Below are positions 26,000-35,033 of a stretch of DNA of 64,000 nucleotides, one piece after another. Below the pieces are notes generated by a model. The model was not told the origin of the DNA, ran no database searches, and saw nothing but the letters and a program-made list of their open reading frames with translations. Source of the stretch: Actinoplanes subtropicus (GTDB lineage: Bacteria; Actinomycetota; Actinomycetes; Mycobacteriales; Micromonosporaceae). The DNA lies in the NCBI RefSeq assembly GCF_000721705.1, contig NZ_JOJL01000027.1, forward strand, positions 1-64,000, given 5' to 3'. A program made the position numbers and the translations under genes. Position 1 is the stretch's first letter; the number at the start of each line of letters is the position of its first letter.

Positions 26000-26955
26000 T
26001 CAACGTGGAGCGGGTCCCGGCGGAGACGCCGGCCCGCGCTCCCCGGTGGTGAGCATGGCTCGGATCCGATCGATGGCCCGGCCGAAGTAGCGGTGCTCGA
26101 CCGGGCGGGTCAGGAAGTCCGCCAGCGAGTACAGGTCGAGCGCGCGGCTGAGCCGGCGCCAGTCCGGGGGCAGCTCGCCGCCGTGAGCTCGGAAGCCGGC
26201 CAGGAACGCCTCCTCGAAGCCGGGCGGGCGCGGGAAGCGGAGCATGTTGCCGACGTCGTAGAGCGGGGAGCTGCTGAACGCGTACTCCCAGTCGAGGGCC
26301 GCGACCACCCGCCAGCCGGCACTGTCCCGTACGGCCAGGAGGTTCTTGGGGTTGAAGTCGGCGTGCACGAGCCGGCTGCTGCCGGCCAGGACGGCCAGCC
26401 GCGGGGTGGCCTCCTCGGCGTAGCGGCGCAGCTGCCGCTGTTCGGCCTCGGTCAGGTGGCCGGCGGCGTTGCTCTCGCGCAGGCAGCGGTCGACCCAGGC
26501 GTCGAGCCCGGCCGTCGGCTCGGCGCCGGGCGGCCCGGGCTCGAGGCGGGCGTCGGCGAAGAAACCGGGCGCGGCGAACGTCACCGAACCGATCGCGGCC
26601 AGCGTGGCGCCGACCGCGCGGCCCAGCTCGGCGGCGGTCGCGCCGGTGAGCACCTCGCCGACCTGCCGGCCGGGCACGAAGGCCGAGAGCAGGACCGGCT
26701 CGCCGGCCGTCTTCCCGGTGTCGTCGGCGGCAGGACCTCGGGGATGGGGACCACGCCGGTCAGCCGTACGGCGAGGGCCGCTTCGACCGCGCAGGCGTTG
26801 GCGCCCCGGTAGCGGCGGAGCACGAACTGCTCGCCGTCGGCCATCGTGATCAGGGTGTTCTGGTTGCTGTACCCGCCGGTGAGATCCCGCTCGGCGGCCA
26901 CGCGGCGGCCGGGGAGGGCGTGCTCCTCGACCCAGCTCCGTAGCGGCTGATCCAT
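26000..26955 (-). pseudogene. Frameshifted aminoglycoside-phosphotransferase-family gene
   Basis: The N-terminal third (MDQPLRSWVEEHAL... to VVPIPEVLPP) and the C-terminal two thirds (DDTGKTAGEPVLLSAFVPG...) are in different frames. They join if one base is restored near 26726-26732. The rebuilt protein has the family's nucleotide-binding strand GGYSNQNTLI, catalytic HADFNPKNLL (Brenner motif) and DWEYAFSSSPLYDVGNM. It would be about 318 residues, the normal length. Either a recent one-base deletion or a sequencing error explains it. The family phosphorylates antibiotics, choline or other hydroxyls. Confidence 0.8.
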
Positions 26956-27010
26956 GCCGCCATGATCCCGCGGCGGAGCCGAGTGTGCCGCCCACACCCC
27001 TCGCCCAGCA

Positions 27011-27090
27011 AGATACTCGCTCGGCTAGATACTCGCTCGGCTAGATACTCGCTCGGCTAGATACTCGCTCGGCTAGATACTCGCTCGGCG
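27011..27090. repeat. Five tandem copies of a 16-bp unit
   Basis: AGATACTCGCTCGGCT is repeated five times without interruption at 27011-27026, 27027-27042, 27043-27058, 27059-27074 and 27075-27090; only the last base of the last copy differs. It lies 18 bp past the stop of the secreted endonuclease-like gene and about 55 bp upstream of the broken phosphotransferase gene. Confidence 0.95.
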
Positions 27091-27108
27091 AGACAATGCG
27101 ATCCTCGG

Positions 27109-27909
27109 TTACCGGAACGCGCCCATGTACATGTCATGGTCGGAGTACCCCGTGTCGGCCCGGCCCACCCAGATAGGCGTCAGAAAGCCCTTGCTGCCGA
27201 ACAGGTAGTCGATCTTGCGAGACGGCCGCGGGATGAACGTGGACATCGGCTTCTCCCGGTCCACATTGGCCTCGGTGAACGCGGCGTAGAAACCGTCCAG
27301 CTCCGGCCTCTGCGGCGAGATGTTCAGGTCCCCGCCGAACACCAGCGGCTGGCCGGCCGCCAGCGGGGCCAGCCAGCGCCGGATCGCGGCCAGCTGCACC
27401 GGCAGGTTGGACCCGATCGTCGTGTGCGTGGTGGCCGCGAAGAGCGACCGGCCCGGCAACCGCACCGTGGCCGCGAGCACGACCCGCTCCTCCGGGGTGC
27501 TCGGCTCCGGGTTGGGCAGCCGGTGCACCACCTTCCCGGTCATCGTCCCGCGGACTATGAGCGCGATGCCGAACGCCTTGCCGTGCTTGTGGTCGTCGTC
27601 GTCGCAGTGCCCGCCGTTGGAGGCCGCCGCGAACTCGGCCGTGTAGCCGTAGCGGGCGAGCCGGCCGCGGATGCCCAGGAACTGCGAGTAGCAAAGCTCC
27701 TGCAGCATGGCCACCGAGGCGCCGATCTTGCGGATCCGGTACGCGATGTTGCCCGAGGTCGCGGCGACCTCCCCGTACCGGCACACGTTCCCGCACAGGT
27801 TGAAGGTCACCACCTTGACCGCGGGCGGCGCGGCCGGGGCCACCACCGGCGCGCCGGTCAGCACGGTCAGCACGGCCACCAGGGCGGCGAGAGCGAGACG
27901 AATGCGCAT
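27109..27909 (-). CDS. Secreted endonuclease/exonuclease/phosphatase-family protein
   Basis: A 266-residue exported protein with a signal peptide at 1-27. An EEP fold follows, with catalytic motifs TFNLCGN (Asn), MLQELC (Glu), FGGDLNISP (Asp/Asn) and GYSDHDMY (Asp-His). Paired cysteines and a Cys-Asp-Asp-Asp-Asp-His-Lys-His stretch lie between. The family includes DNases, sphingomyelinases and inositol phosphatases. Secretion and the lack of a lipobox suggest an extracellular nuclease or phospholipase; which one is undecided. Confidence 0.87.
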   Translation of the reverse strand: MRIRLALAALVAVLTVLTGAPVVAPAAPPAVKVVTFNLCGNVCRYGEVAATSGNIAYRIRKIGASVAMLQELCYSQFLGIRGRLARYGYTAEFAAASNGGHCDDDDHKHGKAFGIALIVRGTMTGKVVHRLPNPEPSTPEERVVLAATVRLPGRSLFAATTHTTIGSNLPVQLAAIRRWLAPLAAGQPLVFGGDLNISPQRPELDGFYAAFTEANVDREKPMSTFIPRPSRKIDYLFGSKGFLTPIWVGRADTGYSDHDMYMGAFR

Positions 27910-27970
27910 GCCGTCTCGTTCGGCGGCGCCGGAGGCCGTGGCCAGGCAAAACCGGTCGCAGCTGAGTTGC

Positions 27971-28012
27971 GGCTCACGAGGACAGGCTCACGAGGACAGG
28001 CTCACGAGGACA
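27971..28012. repeat. Three tandem copies of a 14-bp unit
   Basis: GGCTCACGAGGACA is repeated exactly at 27971-27984, 27985-27998 and 27999-28012. The array overlaps the last codons and stop of the gene ending at 28002. Confidence 0.95.
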
Positions 28013-28628
28013 GGACCACCGCGACGGTCAGCCCGATGATCGTGCCGGTCACCGCCAGGCCGATGCCGAAGCGGCGGGTCTCCGGCAGCCACAGGCTCCC
28101 GCCCGCGATCAGCACGAACAACGGCACCCACCCCCAGTACGAAGCGAGCCCCGGGATCGCCTCGGACGGCCCGATCCGCGCCACGCACGGCCCGAGACAA
28201 CCCATCCCGGCCCCGGCGATCAGCCCCGCGGTCAGCCCCCGGTCCAGGAACGGCGCCGGGAACTGCGGCGACGCCACACTCAGCACCGGGTCGTCGAGCC
28301 CATAGCGGGCCAGCGAGATCACGTAGCCGGTCGGGTCGGTGGCCTCGAACTGCCGCCCGTCGGGGGTGGCGGTGTCGGTGACCAGGCTGCCGGCCTCCCG
28401 CCACAGCTCGCCGACCACCTCGAAGACCTCGTCGTCGGCCTCGGGCAGCCGCCCGCCGCGGGTCACCCGCTGCCCGCCCGCCTCGGTCGCCGGCTGGCGG
28501 AGGAACTGCGCCGGGACCGGCTCGACCCGCAGGCCGGGGTACGCCTGCACGGTCGCGTCGAGGCGCTCCCGCACGCCGCGGGTCGCCGAAGCCCGAGTCA
28601 ACTGCGCCACTTGCGCAGAATGTCGCAT
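28002..28628 (-). CDS. Hypothetical membrane protein
   Basis: A 208-residue protein whose first about 130 residues are soluble and mixed alpha/beta. Three C-terminal hydrophobic segments follow (LTAGLIAGAGMGCLGPCVA, WVPLFVLIAGGSLWL, GLAVTGTIIGLTVAVVL). No family was recognised. It begins 33 bp after the FUSC transporter gene in the same direction and is probably co-transcribed. Its stop codon lies in the last copy of the 14-bp repeat. Confidence 0.65.
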   Translation of the reverse strand: MRHSAQVAQLTRASATRGVRERLDATVQAYPGLRVEPVPAQFLRQPATEAGGQRVTRGGRLPEADDEVFEVVGELWREAGSLVTDTATPDGRQFEATDPTGYVISLARYGLDDPVLSVASPQFPAPFLDRGLTAGLIAGAGMGCLGPCVARIGPSEAIPGLASYWGWVPLFVLIAGGSLWLPETRRFGIGLAVTGTIIGLTVAVVLSS

Positions 28629-28661
28629 ATGCGGCGGCGATACGGACCGAACGGCGGAAAC

Positions 28662-30818
28662 TCAGCTCGCCCCGTCGGCCAGCTGCGCCACCCGGCCGCG
28701 CAGTCCGTCGGTCCCCTCGGGCCGGCCGCCGATCGCGGCGATGTCCTCGCGCAGCCCGTCCAGCCAGGTCCGCAGGTCGGCGATGACGTACAGGTCCTGG
28801 CCCAGGTCGTCGGGCCAGACCAGCCCGGTGAGCGCCGGCCCGGGCGTCGGCAGCTTCCCGTGCTCGGCCAGGGCCGCGGACGCGTCCTCGTACCGGCCGG
28901 CGACGTCCGACGCGAGCGCGGTGAGCGGCACGACGCAGGGCAGCAGGCCGCCGGCCGGGCACGATCGGACGAGCGCTTCCGATCCGCGTACGGCATGGTG
29001 TCCGGCCAGCAGAGTCGCCTGCCAGTCCAGCGACGCCGGCGGATGTCGTTCGCTCTGGTACAGGGCGAACGACGCGTCGGCGAGTTGCCCGCTCAGCCGG
29101 GCGGCCGGCAGGGCCGGGCCCGGTTCCCGCCCGTTCGCCATCACGTCGACCGTCTCGCGCACGACGCCCGCGGCCGTGGACAGGAACGTGCTGGTCGCGC
29201 GGTGCAGCTCGCCGCCACCTCCGCGCGGCCACGCGAACAGCCCGATCAGCACCCCGATCGCGGCGCCGAGCAGCACGTCCAGCACGCGCGCCTCGGCCAG
29301 CCGCCAGTCGACCGGCGTGACCTGGGCGAACACGAACGTGATGACCAGCGTGAACAGCGCCTGCGACCAGCCCAGGCCGAGCAGCGGACCGGCCGCGAAG
29401 CCGACCAGCATGACCACCGGCAGCGCGATCGCGAACACGGTCGGGTCGATGCCGCCGATCAGCAGCAGCGCCGCGACCAGCGAGCCGGCGACCGTGCCGA
29501 TCAGGGCCGGGCGCAGCGCCGACCGGGTCTCGGCGGCCGAGGTGCGCAGCACGGTGAGGATGGTCAGCAGCACCCAGAAGCCGTGCGACAGGTCCAGCTC
29601 GCCGGCCAGCAGCCGGGCCACCGCCAGGGCGGCGGCCAGGCGCAGAGCGCCCTGGAACGCGACCGAGCGCGGCGTGAGATTCTCGCGCAGGCGGTGCAGG
29701 TAAAGAGCGGGACTCTTGCGGTACGCGTACCAGAACGGTCCCGGCCGCGCGGACGGCAGCGTCGGATCCGGATGGCCCGGCTCCTCGCCGGCGGCGATCC
29801 GGACGGCGAAGATGAGCGACTTGCTCCACTCCCCCAGGGCGAGGGCGAGCGCGCCCAGCCGCAGCCGGTCCGGCGGGACGCCGTTCGGGTCGGTGTTCAT
29901 CCGCGCGATCCGGAACTCCGTGAGCGCTCCCACGACCAGTCCGGTGTCCGGCAGCGGCCCCTCGTCGCGCAGCCAGGCCGCGGCCGCCGCGGCGCAGCCG
30001 GCGACCTGACGGACCAGATGGGTCGCGGCCGGCAGCGTGACGGCGCCGCCCTCGTCGGTGAAGAACAGGTCGACCGTACGGCCGAGCAGCAGCCGGGCCG
30101 TGCCGGCGGCCGAGCTGAGCGCCCGGTCGCGGCGGCCGGCCGAGGCCGGGCGTTGCAGCGGCGGCAGCCGGGACGGGCGCAGTGCCTCGGCCGCCTCGGT
30201 GGCCTCGGGCAGCAGCGCGGCCAGCCGCTCCCGGCCGGTCGCGTCGCCTTCCCAGGTGTCCGCGACCGCCTCGAGGCAGCCGGCCAGCGCGCCGATCGCC
30301 GCGCCCAGCCGCGCCTGGTACGGAATCGGCGACGGGTCCGGCCCGAGCGTCACCTCGGCCGCCGCGAGCAGCACGATCGCCATGGTCACGCCGATCAGCC
30401 GGGCGGGCAGCGAACCCGGGTCGTACGGCGGGAAGCACGGCAGGATGTACAGCAGTTGCATGCCGGCGGCCAGCCCGGCCAGCCGCGGCCCGCCCACGCC
30501 CACGTAGCTGACCGTGAAACCGAGCACGAACATGCCGGCCGTCGCGGCGACCGTGCTGAACGACAGCAACGTGCCGAGCGATACCAGCACCCAGGCGACC
30601 GGCAGGACGATCAGCAGGGTGCGGGCGCGCTGCCGGGGCGTGCCGGGGATCTGCGAGAGGGCGCCGAGCGCGACGGTGCCGAACAATGCGTACGGGGCCA
30701 TCGCGGGCGCGTGGAGAACGTACCGGCAGAGGTAGAAGCCGAGGCAGGCGACCAGCGTGACCCGGGCGGCCCGGCGGACCGCCGTCAGTTGCGGGTCGTG
30801 CCGCCGCAGCCAGCTCAC
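28662..30818 (-). CDS. FUSC-family (aromatic acid exporter-like) membrane protein
   Basis: A 718-residue protein with two blocks of about five to six transmembrane helices (about 17-160 and 370-500) separated by a long soluble region. A soluble C-terminal domain follows. This is the FUSC/YccS/AaeB layout of inner-membrane exporters for aromatic carboxylic acids or fusaric acid. The GTG at 30818 (VSWLRRHDPQLTAVRRAARVT) starts just before the first helix. No membrane-fusion partner gene is adjacent, as is usual in Gram-positive bacteria. Confidence 0.85.
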   Translation of the reverse strand: MSWLRRHDPQLTAVRRAARVTLVACLGFYLCRYVLHAPAMAPYALFGTVALGALSQIPGTPRQRARTLLIVLPVAWVLVSLGTLLSFSTVAATAGMFVLGFTVSYVGVGGPRLAGLAAGMQLLYILPCFPPYDPGSLPARLIGVTMAIVLLAAAEVTLGPDPSPIPYQARLGAAIGALAGCLEAVADTWEGDATGRERLAALLPEATEAAEALRPSRLPPLQRPASAGRRDRALSSAAGTARLLLGRTVDLFFTDEGGAVTLPAATHLVRQVAGCAAAAAAWLRDEGPLPDTGLVVGALTEFRIARMNTDPNGVPPDRLRLGALALALGEWSKSLIFAVRIAAGEEPGHPDPTLPSARPGPFWYAYRKSPALYLHRLRENLTPRSVAFQGALRLAAALAVARLLAGELDLSHGFWVLLTILTVLRTSAAETRSALRPALIGTVAGSLVAALLLIGGIDPTVFAIALPVVMLVGFAAGPLLGLGWSQALFTLVITFVFAQVTPVDWRLAEARVLDVLLGAAIGVLIGLFAWPRGGGGELHRATSTFLSTAAGVVRETVDVMANGREPGPALPAARLSGQLADASFALYQSERHPPASLDWQATLLAGHHAVRGSEALVRSCPAGGLLPCVVPLTALASDVAGRYEDASAALAEHGKLPTPGPALTGLVWPDDLGQDLYVIADLRTWLDGLREDIAAIGGRPEGTDGLRGRVAQLADGAS

Positions 30819-30881
30819 TCGACGGATCTTCCCACTGCTGTGGCCGCGAGAACAGCCGTGCGGCCGCGCCGCCGCAGTCGT

Positions 30882-30983
30882 CTCACCCACCGGACCTTCG
30901 CGCCGCCGTGGCCGGCTCACCCGCCGGACCTTCGCGCCGCCGTGGCCGGCTCACCCGCCGGACCTTCGCGCCGCCGTGGCCGG
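30882..30983. repeat. Three tandem copies of a 34-bp unit
   Basis: The 34-bp unit begins CTCACCCGCCGG and ends CCGTGGCCGG. Copies start at 30882, 30916 and 30950, and only one base differs in the first. It fills the gap between the FUSC start and the MFS stop at 30985. A 19-bp direct copy of the MFS gene's 3' coding end (TGGCCGCGAGAACAGCCGT, 31011-31029) lies on the other side at 30841-30859. Confidence 0.9.
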
Positions 30984-30984
30984 C

Positions 30985-32181
30985 TCACACCTCGGCTCGC
31001 CGCACTGCCGTGGCCGCGAGAACAGCCGTCCCGGCGCCCGCCAGCAGGAACGTGACCGCCAGCACCGCCCAGCCCGGCCCGCCGTGTTCGATCGCGGTGC
31101 CGGTCACCACGGCCGGGGCGAGCATGGCGCCGACCGCCGGGCCGGTCTGGCTGACGCCCTGGTAGGCGCCGGCGTTGCGCGGGTCGGCCAGCTCGAACGC
31201 CAGCTCCCAGCCGCCCGCCTCGGCCAGCACCTCGCCGGTGCTGTGCGCGAACACGCCCAGCACGAGCAGCGCGGTGGCCACGGCGACCGGTCCGTGCGCG
31301 GCGATCGCGTACAGGACGCAGGCGACCGTGAGCGCTCCCGCGGCGGCGAACACCACCCGGCCGGCCGTGCGGATGTCGGTGACCAGCCGCGCGGCCCGCA
31401 CCTGGAACAGCGCCACGAACGCCGTGTTGATCACGAGCAGCGCCGCGACCGTCGCCGCCGGGGCTCGGGTGTGGCCGGTCACCCACAGCGGCAGGCCGAC
31501 CGTGAGCAGTCCGAACTGGATGGTGAGCAGGCCGTTCAGCGCCGCGATCCCGATGTATCGGTAGTCGCGCAACGGCGTCCGCTGCCGGTCCTCGTGAACC
31601 CGCGGCGGCTCGGGCAGCCGGCGCAGCGGGACGGTCGCGGAGAGCACCAGCACGGCGGCGACCGCCATCGTCGCGCCGTAGGCGGTGGCCGTGTCGACCG
31701 TGAGCGCTCCCGCGGCGGCCAGCGAGCCGACTCCGATGAAGACGTTCGTGACCACCCGCAGCCGGGCGCGCACCTCGACCCGGTCGCCGCCGGTGAACTG
31801 CCGCGCCAGCAGGGTCGTGCGCGCGGTCCGCTGCGCCGCCTCCGAACCGACCGCGACACAGGCGACCAGAACAAAGACCAGGGCGCTCCGCGCGAGGGTG
31901 TACGCGGCGAGCGCCGCACCCTGAGCGACGGTCGTGGCCAGCAGCACCCGCCGTGCGCCCAGCCGGTCGGCGACGTACCCCGACCCGAACGCGGCGGCCA
32001 GTCCCCCCGCGCCGGCGACGGTGAGCCCGAGCCCGACGGTGGCCGCGGACAGCCCGATCACCCGGGTGAAGAACAGCGCGCTCACCCCGAACAGCAGCCC
32101 CTTGGCCAGGGACGAGGTCGCGGTGGCCCAGGTCAGGGCCCGTTCGATCGGATTGCTTCGGGTTTTCGCGAGGACGGTCAC
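30985..32181 (-). CDS. MFS transporter
   Basis: A 398-residue major facilitator with about twelve hydrophobic segments. The motif-A loop is GYVADRLGARRVLLAT and a matching loop in the second half includes RAARLVTDIRTAGRVV. The GTG at 32181 is divergent from an ArsR-type regulator gene 56 bp away, an arrangement typical of drug exporters under a dedicated regulator. The 3' end carries the sequence that is partly duplicated beyond the 34-bp repeat array. Confidence 0.85.
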   Translation of the reverse strand: MTVLAKTRSNPIERALTWATATSSLAKGLLFGVSALFFTRVIGLSAATVGLGLTVAGAGGLAAAFGSGYVADRLGARRVLLATTVAQGAALAAYTLARSALVFVLVACVAVGSEAAQRTARTTLLARQFTGGDRVEVRARLRVVTNVFIGVGSLAAAGALTVDTATAYGATMAVAAVLVLSATVPLRRLPEPPRVHEDRQRTPLRDYRYIGIAALNGLLTIQFGLLTVGLPLWVTGHTRAPAATVAALLVINTAFVALFQVRAARLVTDIRTAGRVVFAAAGALTVACVLYAIAAHGPVAVATALLVLGVFAHSTGEVLAEAGGWELAFELADPRNAGAYQGVSQTGPAVGAMLAPAVVTGTAIEHGGPGWAVLAVTFLLAGAGTAVLAATAVRRAEV

Positions 32182-32237
32182 GCCGCTATTTCTCGCAGCG
32201 TTTCTTGATCATGGCGAACGATGTAGCGTATTGCTTC

Positions 32238-33179
32238 ATGGTCGTCCGGTACGTGCTGGTCGGGCAGGACCTGGCCGGCGTCCGGTTCGCGATCTCGCCG
32301 TTCAACGAGCTGTCCCTGTCGCTGCGGGCCTGGCGCGATCCGGGCCGCTACCCGCTGCACCTGCCGTGGATCCACGAGCTGATGCGGGCCCGCGGCGACC
32401 TGGACGCGGAGACCCTGGACCAGCTGGTCAACGGCATCCTGTGGACGCCGGACTTCCTCAACCCGCTGCCCGCCTCACCGGTGACGCGGCTCGAGGACGA
32501 GTTCGCGCTCGTCGCCGCCACCCCGCCGGCGGTGGTCGAGCGGGACCTGCGGGCGCTGCACGGTCCCGGCTACCGGCCGCCGCCGCTGTCCCGCATCATG
32601 TCCGCGCTCGAGGGCTACTGGGAGCGGTGTTTCGCGCCACACTGGCCGCGGATGCGGGCGCTGCTCGAGGGCGACGTCACGTACCGCGGGCGGGAGATCG
32701 CCCAGCGCGGGCTGGCCGCCATGTTCGCCGGCCTCACCGGGCGGGTCAGCCTGGTCGGCGACGTGGTCGAGGTGCGGCTGCGGACGAACGTCGAGTGGAC
32801 CCGGCCCACCGCGGGCCAGCTCACCCTGGCCCCCAGCCTCTGGACGCTGAACGCCTCCACGCCCATCTCCCCCGACGAGCCGCCGCTCATCCTCTACGCC
32901 GCCCGCGGGGTGGGCACGCTCTGGGAGCCGCAGCCCCTGCCGGCGCCGGGAGCGCTCACGGCCCTGCTCGGCGCCGTGCGCGCCGGCCTGCTCGTGCACC
33001 TCGGGACGCCGGCGTCGTCGACCGAACTGGCGGCCCGGCTCGGCGTCACCACCACCGCCGTCAACCAGCATCTGCGGGCGCTCCGGGCCGGCGGCTTACT
33101 GGTCAGCGCCCGGCACGGCCGCTCGGTGCTGTACCGGAGATCCGAGGTGGCGGACCGGCTGCTGGCGTCGGCGGGTTAA
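32238..33179 (+). CDS. ArsR-type winged-helix regulator with long N-terminal domain
   Basis: A 313-residue protein. Residues about 1-235 form a DUF5937-like ligand or dimer domain seen in actinobacterial regulators. The last about 70 residues are an ArsR winged helix (STELAARLGVTTTAVNQHLRALRAGGLLVSARHGRSVLYRRS). No metal-binding Cys pair is visible. The ATG at 32238 is preferred; in-frame ATGs at 32205 and 32211 would extend it into the shared promoter. It probably controls the divergent MFS gene. Confidence 0.85.
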   Translation: MVVRYVLVGQDLAGVRFAISPFNELSLSLRAWRDPGRYPLHLPWIHELMRARGDLDAETLDQLVNGILWTPDFLNPLPASPVTRLEDEFALVAATPPAVVERDLRALHGPGYRPPPLSRIMSALEGYWERCFAPHWPRMRALLEGDVTYRGREIAQRGLAAMFAGLTGRVSLVGDVVEVRLRTNVEWTRPTAGQLTLAPSLWTLNASTPISPDEPPLILYAARGVGTLWEPQPLPAPGALTALLGAVRAGLLVHLGTPASSTELAARLGVTTTAVNQHLRALRAGGLLVSARHGRSVLYRRSEVADRLLASAG

Positions 33180-33189
33180 CATTCCGTGC

Positions 33190-33212
33190 GTGACACGTGG
33201 CTTTCCGTCACC
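33190..33212. promoter_or_regulatory. BldD-like inverted repeat upstream of the SGNH lipoprotein gene
   Basis: GTGAC (33190-33194) and GTCACC (33207-33212), separated by 12 bp, fit the AGTGAC-Nx-GTCACC form of BldD operators, missing only the first A. The site lies 12 bp before the ATG of the lipoprotein gene. Confidence 0.35.
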
Positions 33213-33224
33213 TCCGGGGGTTTC

Positions 33225-34073
33225 ATGATCCGCCGCTGGCATCTCGTCGTGCTGATCGTGCTCGGCGCCTTGACGCTCGCCTGCCAGCAGGGCGCGGGCG
33301 GGGCGACCCCGGCGCCGTCCGGGTCCGCCAAGGGGTATCCGTCCTCGATGGCCGCGCTGGGCGACTCGATCACCGCGGGCTTCGGCAGTTGCGGGGCGTT
33401 CCTCATCTGCTTCAAGAACTCCTGGTCGACCGGTACGTCGTCGCAGGTCGACAGCCACTACGCGCGGATCCTCGCCAGGAACCCCGCGATCAAGGGCCAC
33501 GCCCACGAGTTCGCCCAGCCCGGCGCGGTGGCCGCGGCGCTGCCCGCGCAGGCCGACCGCGCGGTCGCGATGAAGGCCCAGTACGTGACCGTCCTGATCG
33601 GCGCGAACGACGCGTGCGGCGGCGGCGTGACCGCCATGACGCCGGTGACCGACTTCCGCGACTCGGTCGACGCGGCGCTCGCCAAAATCCGCAAGGCCCT
33701 GCCCAGATCCCTGGTCCTGGTGGCGAGCATCCCCGACGTCTACCGGCTCTGGCAGGTCGGCCACACCGACGCCGGCGCGGTACGGGTCTGGTCCCGCTTC
33801 CACATCTGCCCGGCGATGCTGGCCGCGCCCACGTCGACCGCCCCGGCCGATGACTCCCGCCGGCGCGCCGTGCGCGACCGGATCAACGACTACGACGCCG
33901 CCCTGCAGGAGGCGTGCCGGTCGTACGGAAAGCATTGCCGCTGGGACGGCGGCAGTGTCCACGAGGTCCAGTACTCCCTGGACCTGGTCAACCACTTCGA
34001 CTACTTCCACCCCAACGCCGAGGGCCAGCGGGAACTGGCCGACGTCACCTACCCCGGCCGCTTCACCTGGTAG
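33225..34073 (+). CDS. SGNH-hydrolase lipoprotein
   Basis: A 282-residue exported protein. The signal ends in a lipobox LTLAC, so it is probably anchored to the membrane outside the cell. The catalytic domain has block I GDSITAGF (Ser), block III IGANDAC (Asn), and the C-terminal Asp/His in DYFHPNAEG. SGNH hydrolases are esterases or lipases. Several paired cysteines suggest disulfides. The ATG at 33225 is chosen because it starts the signal peptide; an upstream GTG would add an unlikely 13 residues. Confidence 0.88.
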   Translation: MIRRWHLVVLIVLGALTLACQQGAGGATPAPSGSAKGYPSSMAALGDSITAGFGSCGAFLICFKNSWSTGTSSQVDSHYARILARNPAIKGHAHEFAQPGAVAAALPAQADRAVAMKAQYVTVLIGANDACGGGVTAMTPVTDFRDSVDAALAKIRKALPRSLVLVASIPDVYRLWQVGHTDAGAVRVWSRFHICPAMLAAPTSTAPADDSRRRAVRDRINDYDAALQEACRSYGKHCRWDGGSVHEVQYSLDLVNHFDYFHPNAEGQRELADVTYPGRFTW

Positions 34074-34080
34074 CGGCCCT

Positions 34081-34929
34081 TCACGGTGCGGCGCGGGCGG
34101 GGACGCCGTTGGTCACCCGAAGGAACTCCAGCTTCTCCGCATCGGCGGAATCCGCGGCCACCGTGTAGACGACGAGCCGGACGTCACAGCCCGGGACGGT
34201 GAGCACGTCGCAGTCGCAGGTCACCTCGCCGACCTGCGGGTGCACGATGGTCTTGCGGGCCGAGACGTGCGGACCGACCGCGCCCTCGTCCCACCGCCGG
34301 GCGAACTCCGGGCTGGTGGCGCGCAGCTCCCCGACCAGGTCGAGAAGTGCGCGGTCGCGGGGGTAGTCGACCAGTGCCGTGCGCAGGTCGGCGACGAGGG
34401 CGGCTTTCAGGGCGTCGCCGTCGTGCAGAACCGGCCAGTCGGCGAGCCCGCGGGGGCCGGCGGCGAAGACCGCCCGCACCAGGTTGAGCTCGGTCCCGCT
34501 CCGCCCGCCGGGGTCGCCGATCAGCGCCGCCCAGGCGGGTGTCCAGGACAGCAACGTCCAATCGGCGCTGAACACCCCGACCGGGAACTCCCCGAGGCGA
34601 GCCAGCATGCGCTGGACTCCCGGAGGGATGTGCGTGGAGATCGTGCCCGGCGGCGGCGGGAGGAGGCCGGCCAGCCGGTACGCGTGGTCGCGTTCCGCGG
34701 GTTGCAACTGCAGTGCCCTGGCCAGGCTCGCGACCACCTGGGCCGAAGGGCTCGTGGCGCGGCCCTGTTCCAGCCGCACCACGTAGTCGACCGACAGGCC
34801 CGCCAGCTCGGCGAGTTCCTCGCGGCGCAACCCCGCCGCGCGGCGCCCGGGCCGCGAAGCCCGCCCGACGTCGACGGGGGAAAGCCGGTCGCGCCAGCGG
34901 CGCAGGGCGGTGCCCAGGGTCTCGTCCAC
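34081..34929 (-). CDS. XRE-type regulator with MmyB-like ligand-binding domain
   Basis: A 282-residue protein with an N-terminal helix-turn-helix (about 25-80, LRREELAELAGLSVDYVVRLEQGRATSPSAQVVASLARAL). The MmyB-type C-terminal domain (about 105-270) contains WTPAWAALIGDP and the late HPQVGEVTCDCDVLTVPG. MmyB relatives bind a fatty acid. It is divergent from an SDR gene, the standard pairing for this family, which it probably represses. The GTG at 34929 gives the conserved start DETLGTALRRWRDRLSP. Confidence 0.9.
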   Translation of the reverse strand: MDETLGTALRRWRDRLSPVDVGRASRPGRRAAGLRREELAELAGLSVDYVVRLEQGRATSPSAQVVASLARALQLQPAERDHAYRLAGLLPPPPGTISTHIPPGVQRMLARLGEFPVGVFSADWTLLSWTPAWAALIGDPGGRSGTELNLVRAVFAAGPRGLADWPVLHDGDALKAALVADLRTALVDYPRDRALLDLVGELRATSPEFARRWDEGAVGPHVSARKTIVHPQVGEVTCDCDVLTVPGCDVRLVVYTVAADSADAEKLEFLRVTNGVPARAAP

Positions 34930-35033
34930 CCGCCCAGTGTGGAACGCCGGACCGCTGTGGTGCCTGGTACTGGTCGTCCTACCCCCGCGCAGGGCACTGG
35001 TTGCGCCCGGGTCACCGGGGCAATGGTGAGGGC

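Noticed and set aside
25761-26003. Small minus-strand gene of 80 residues
   Set aside because: The first 45 codons have good GC3, but the frame then runs 100 bp into the 3' end of the GGDEF gene in antisense and no family or ribosome site supports it.
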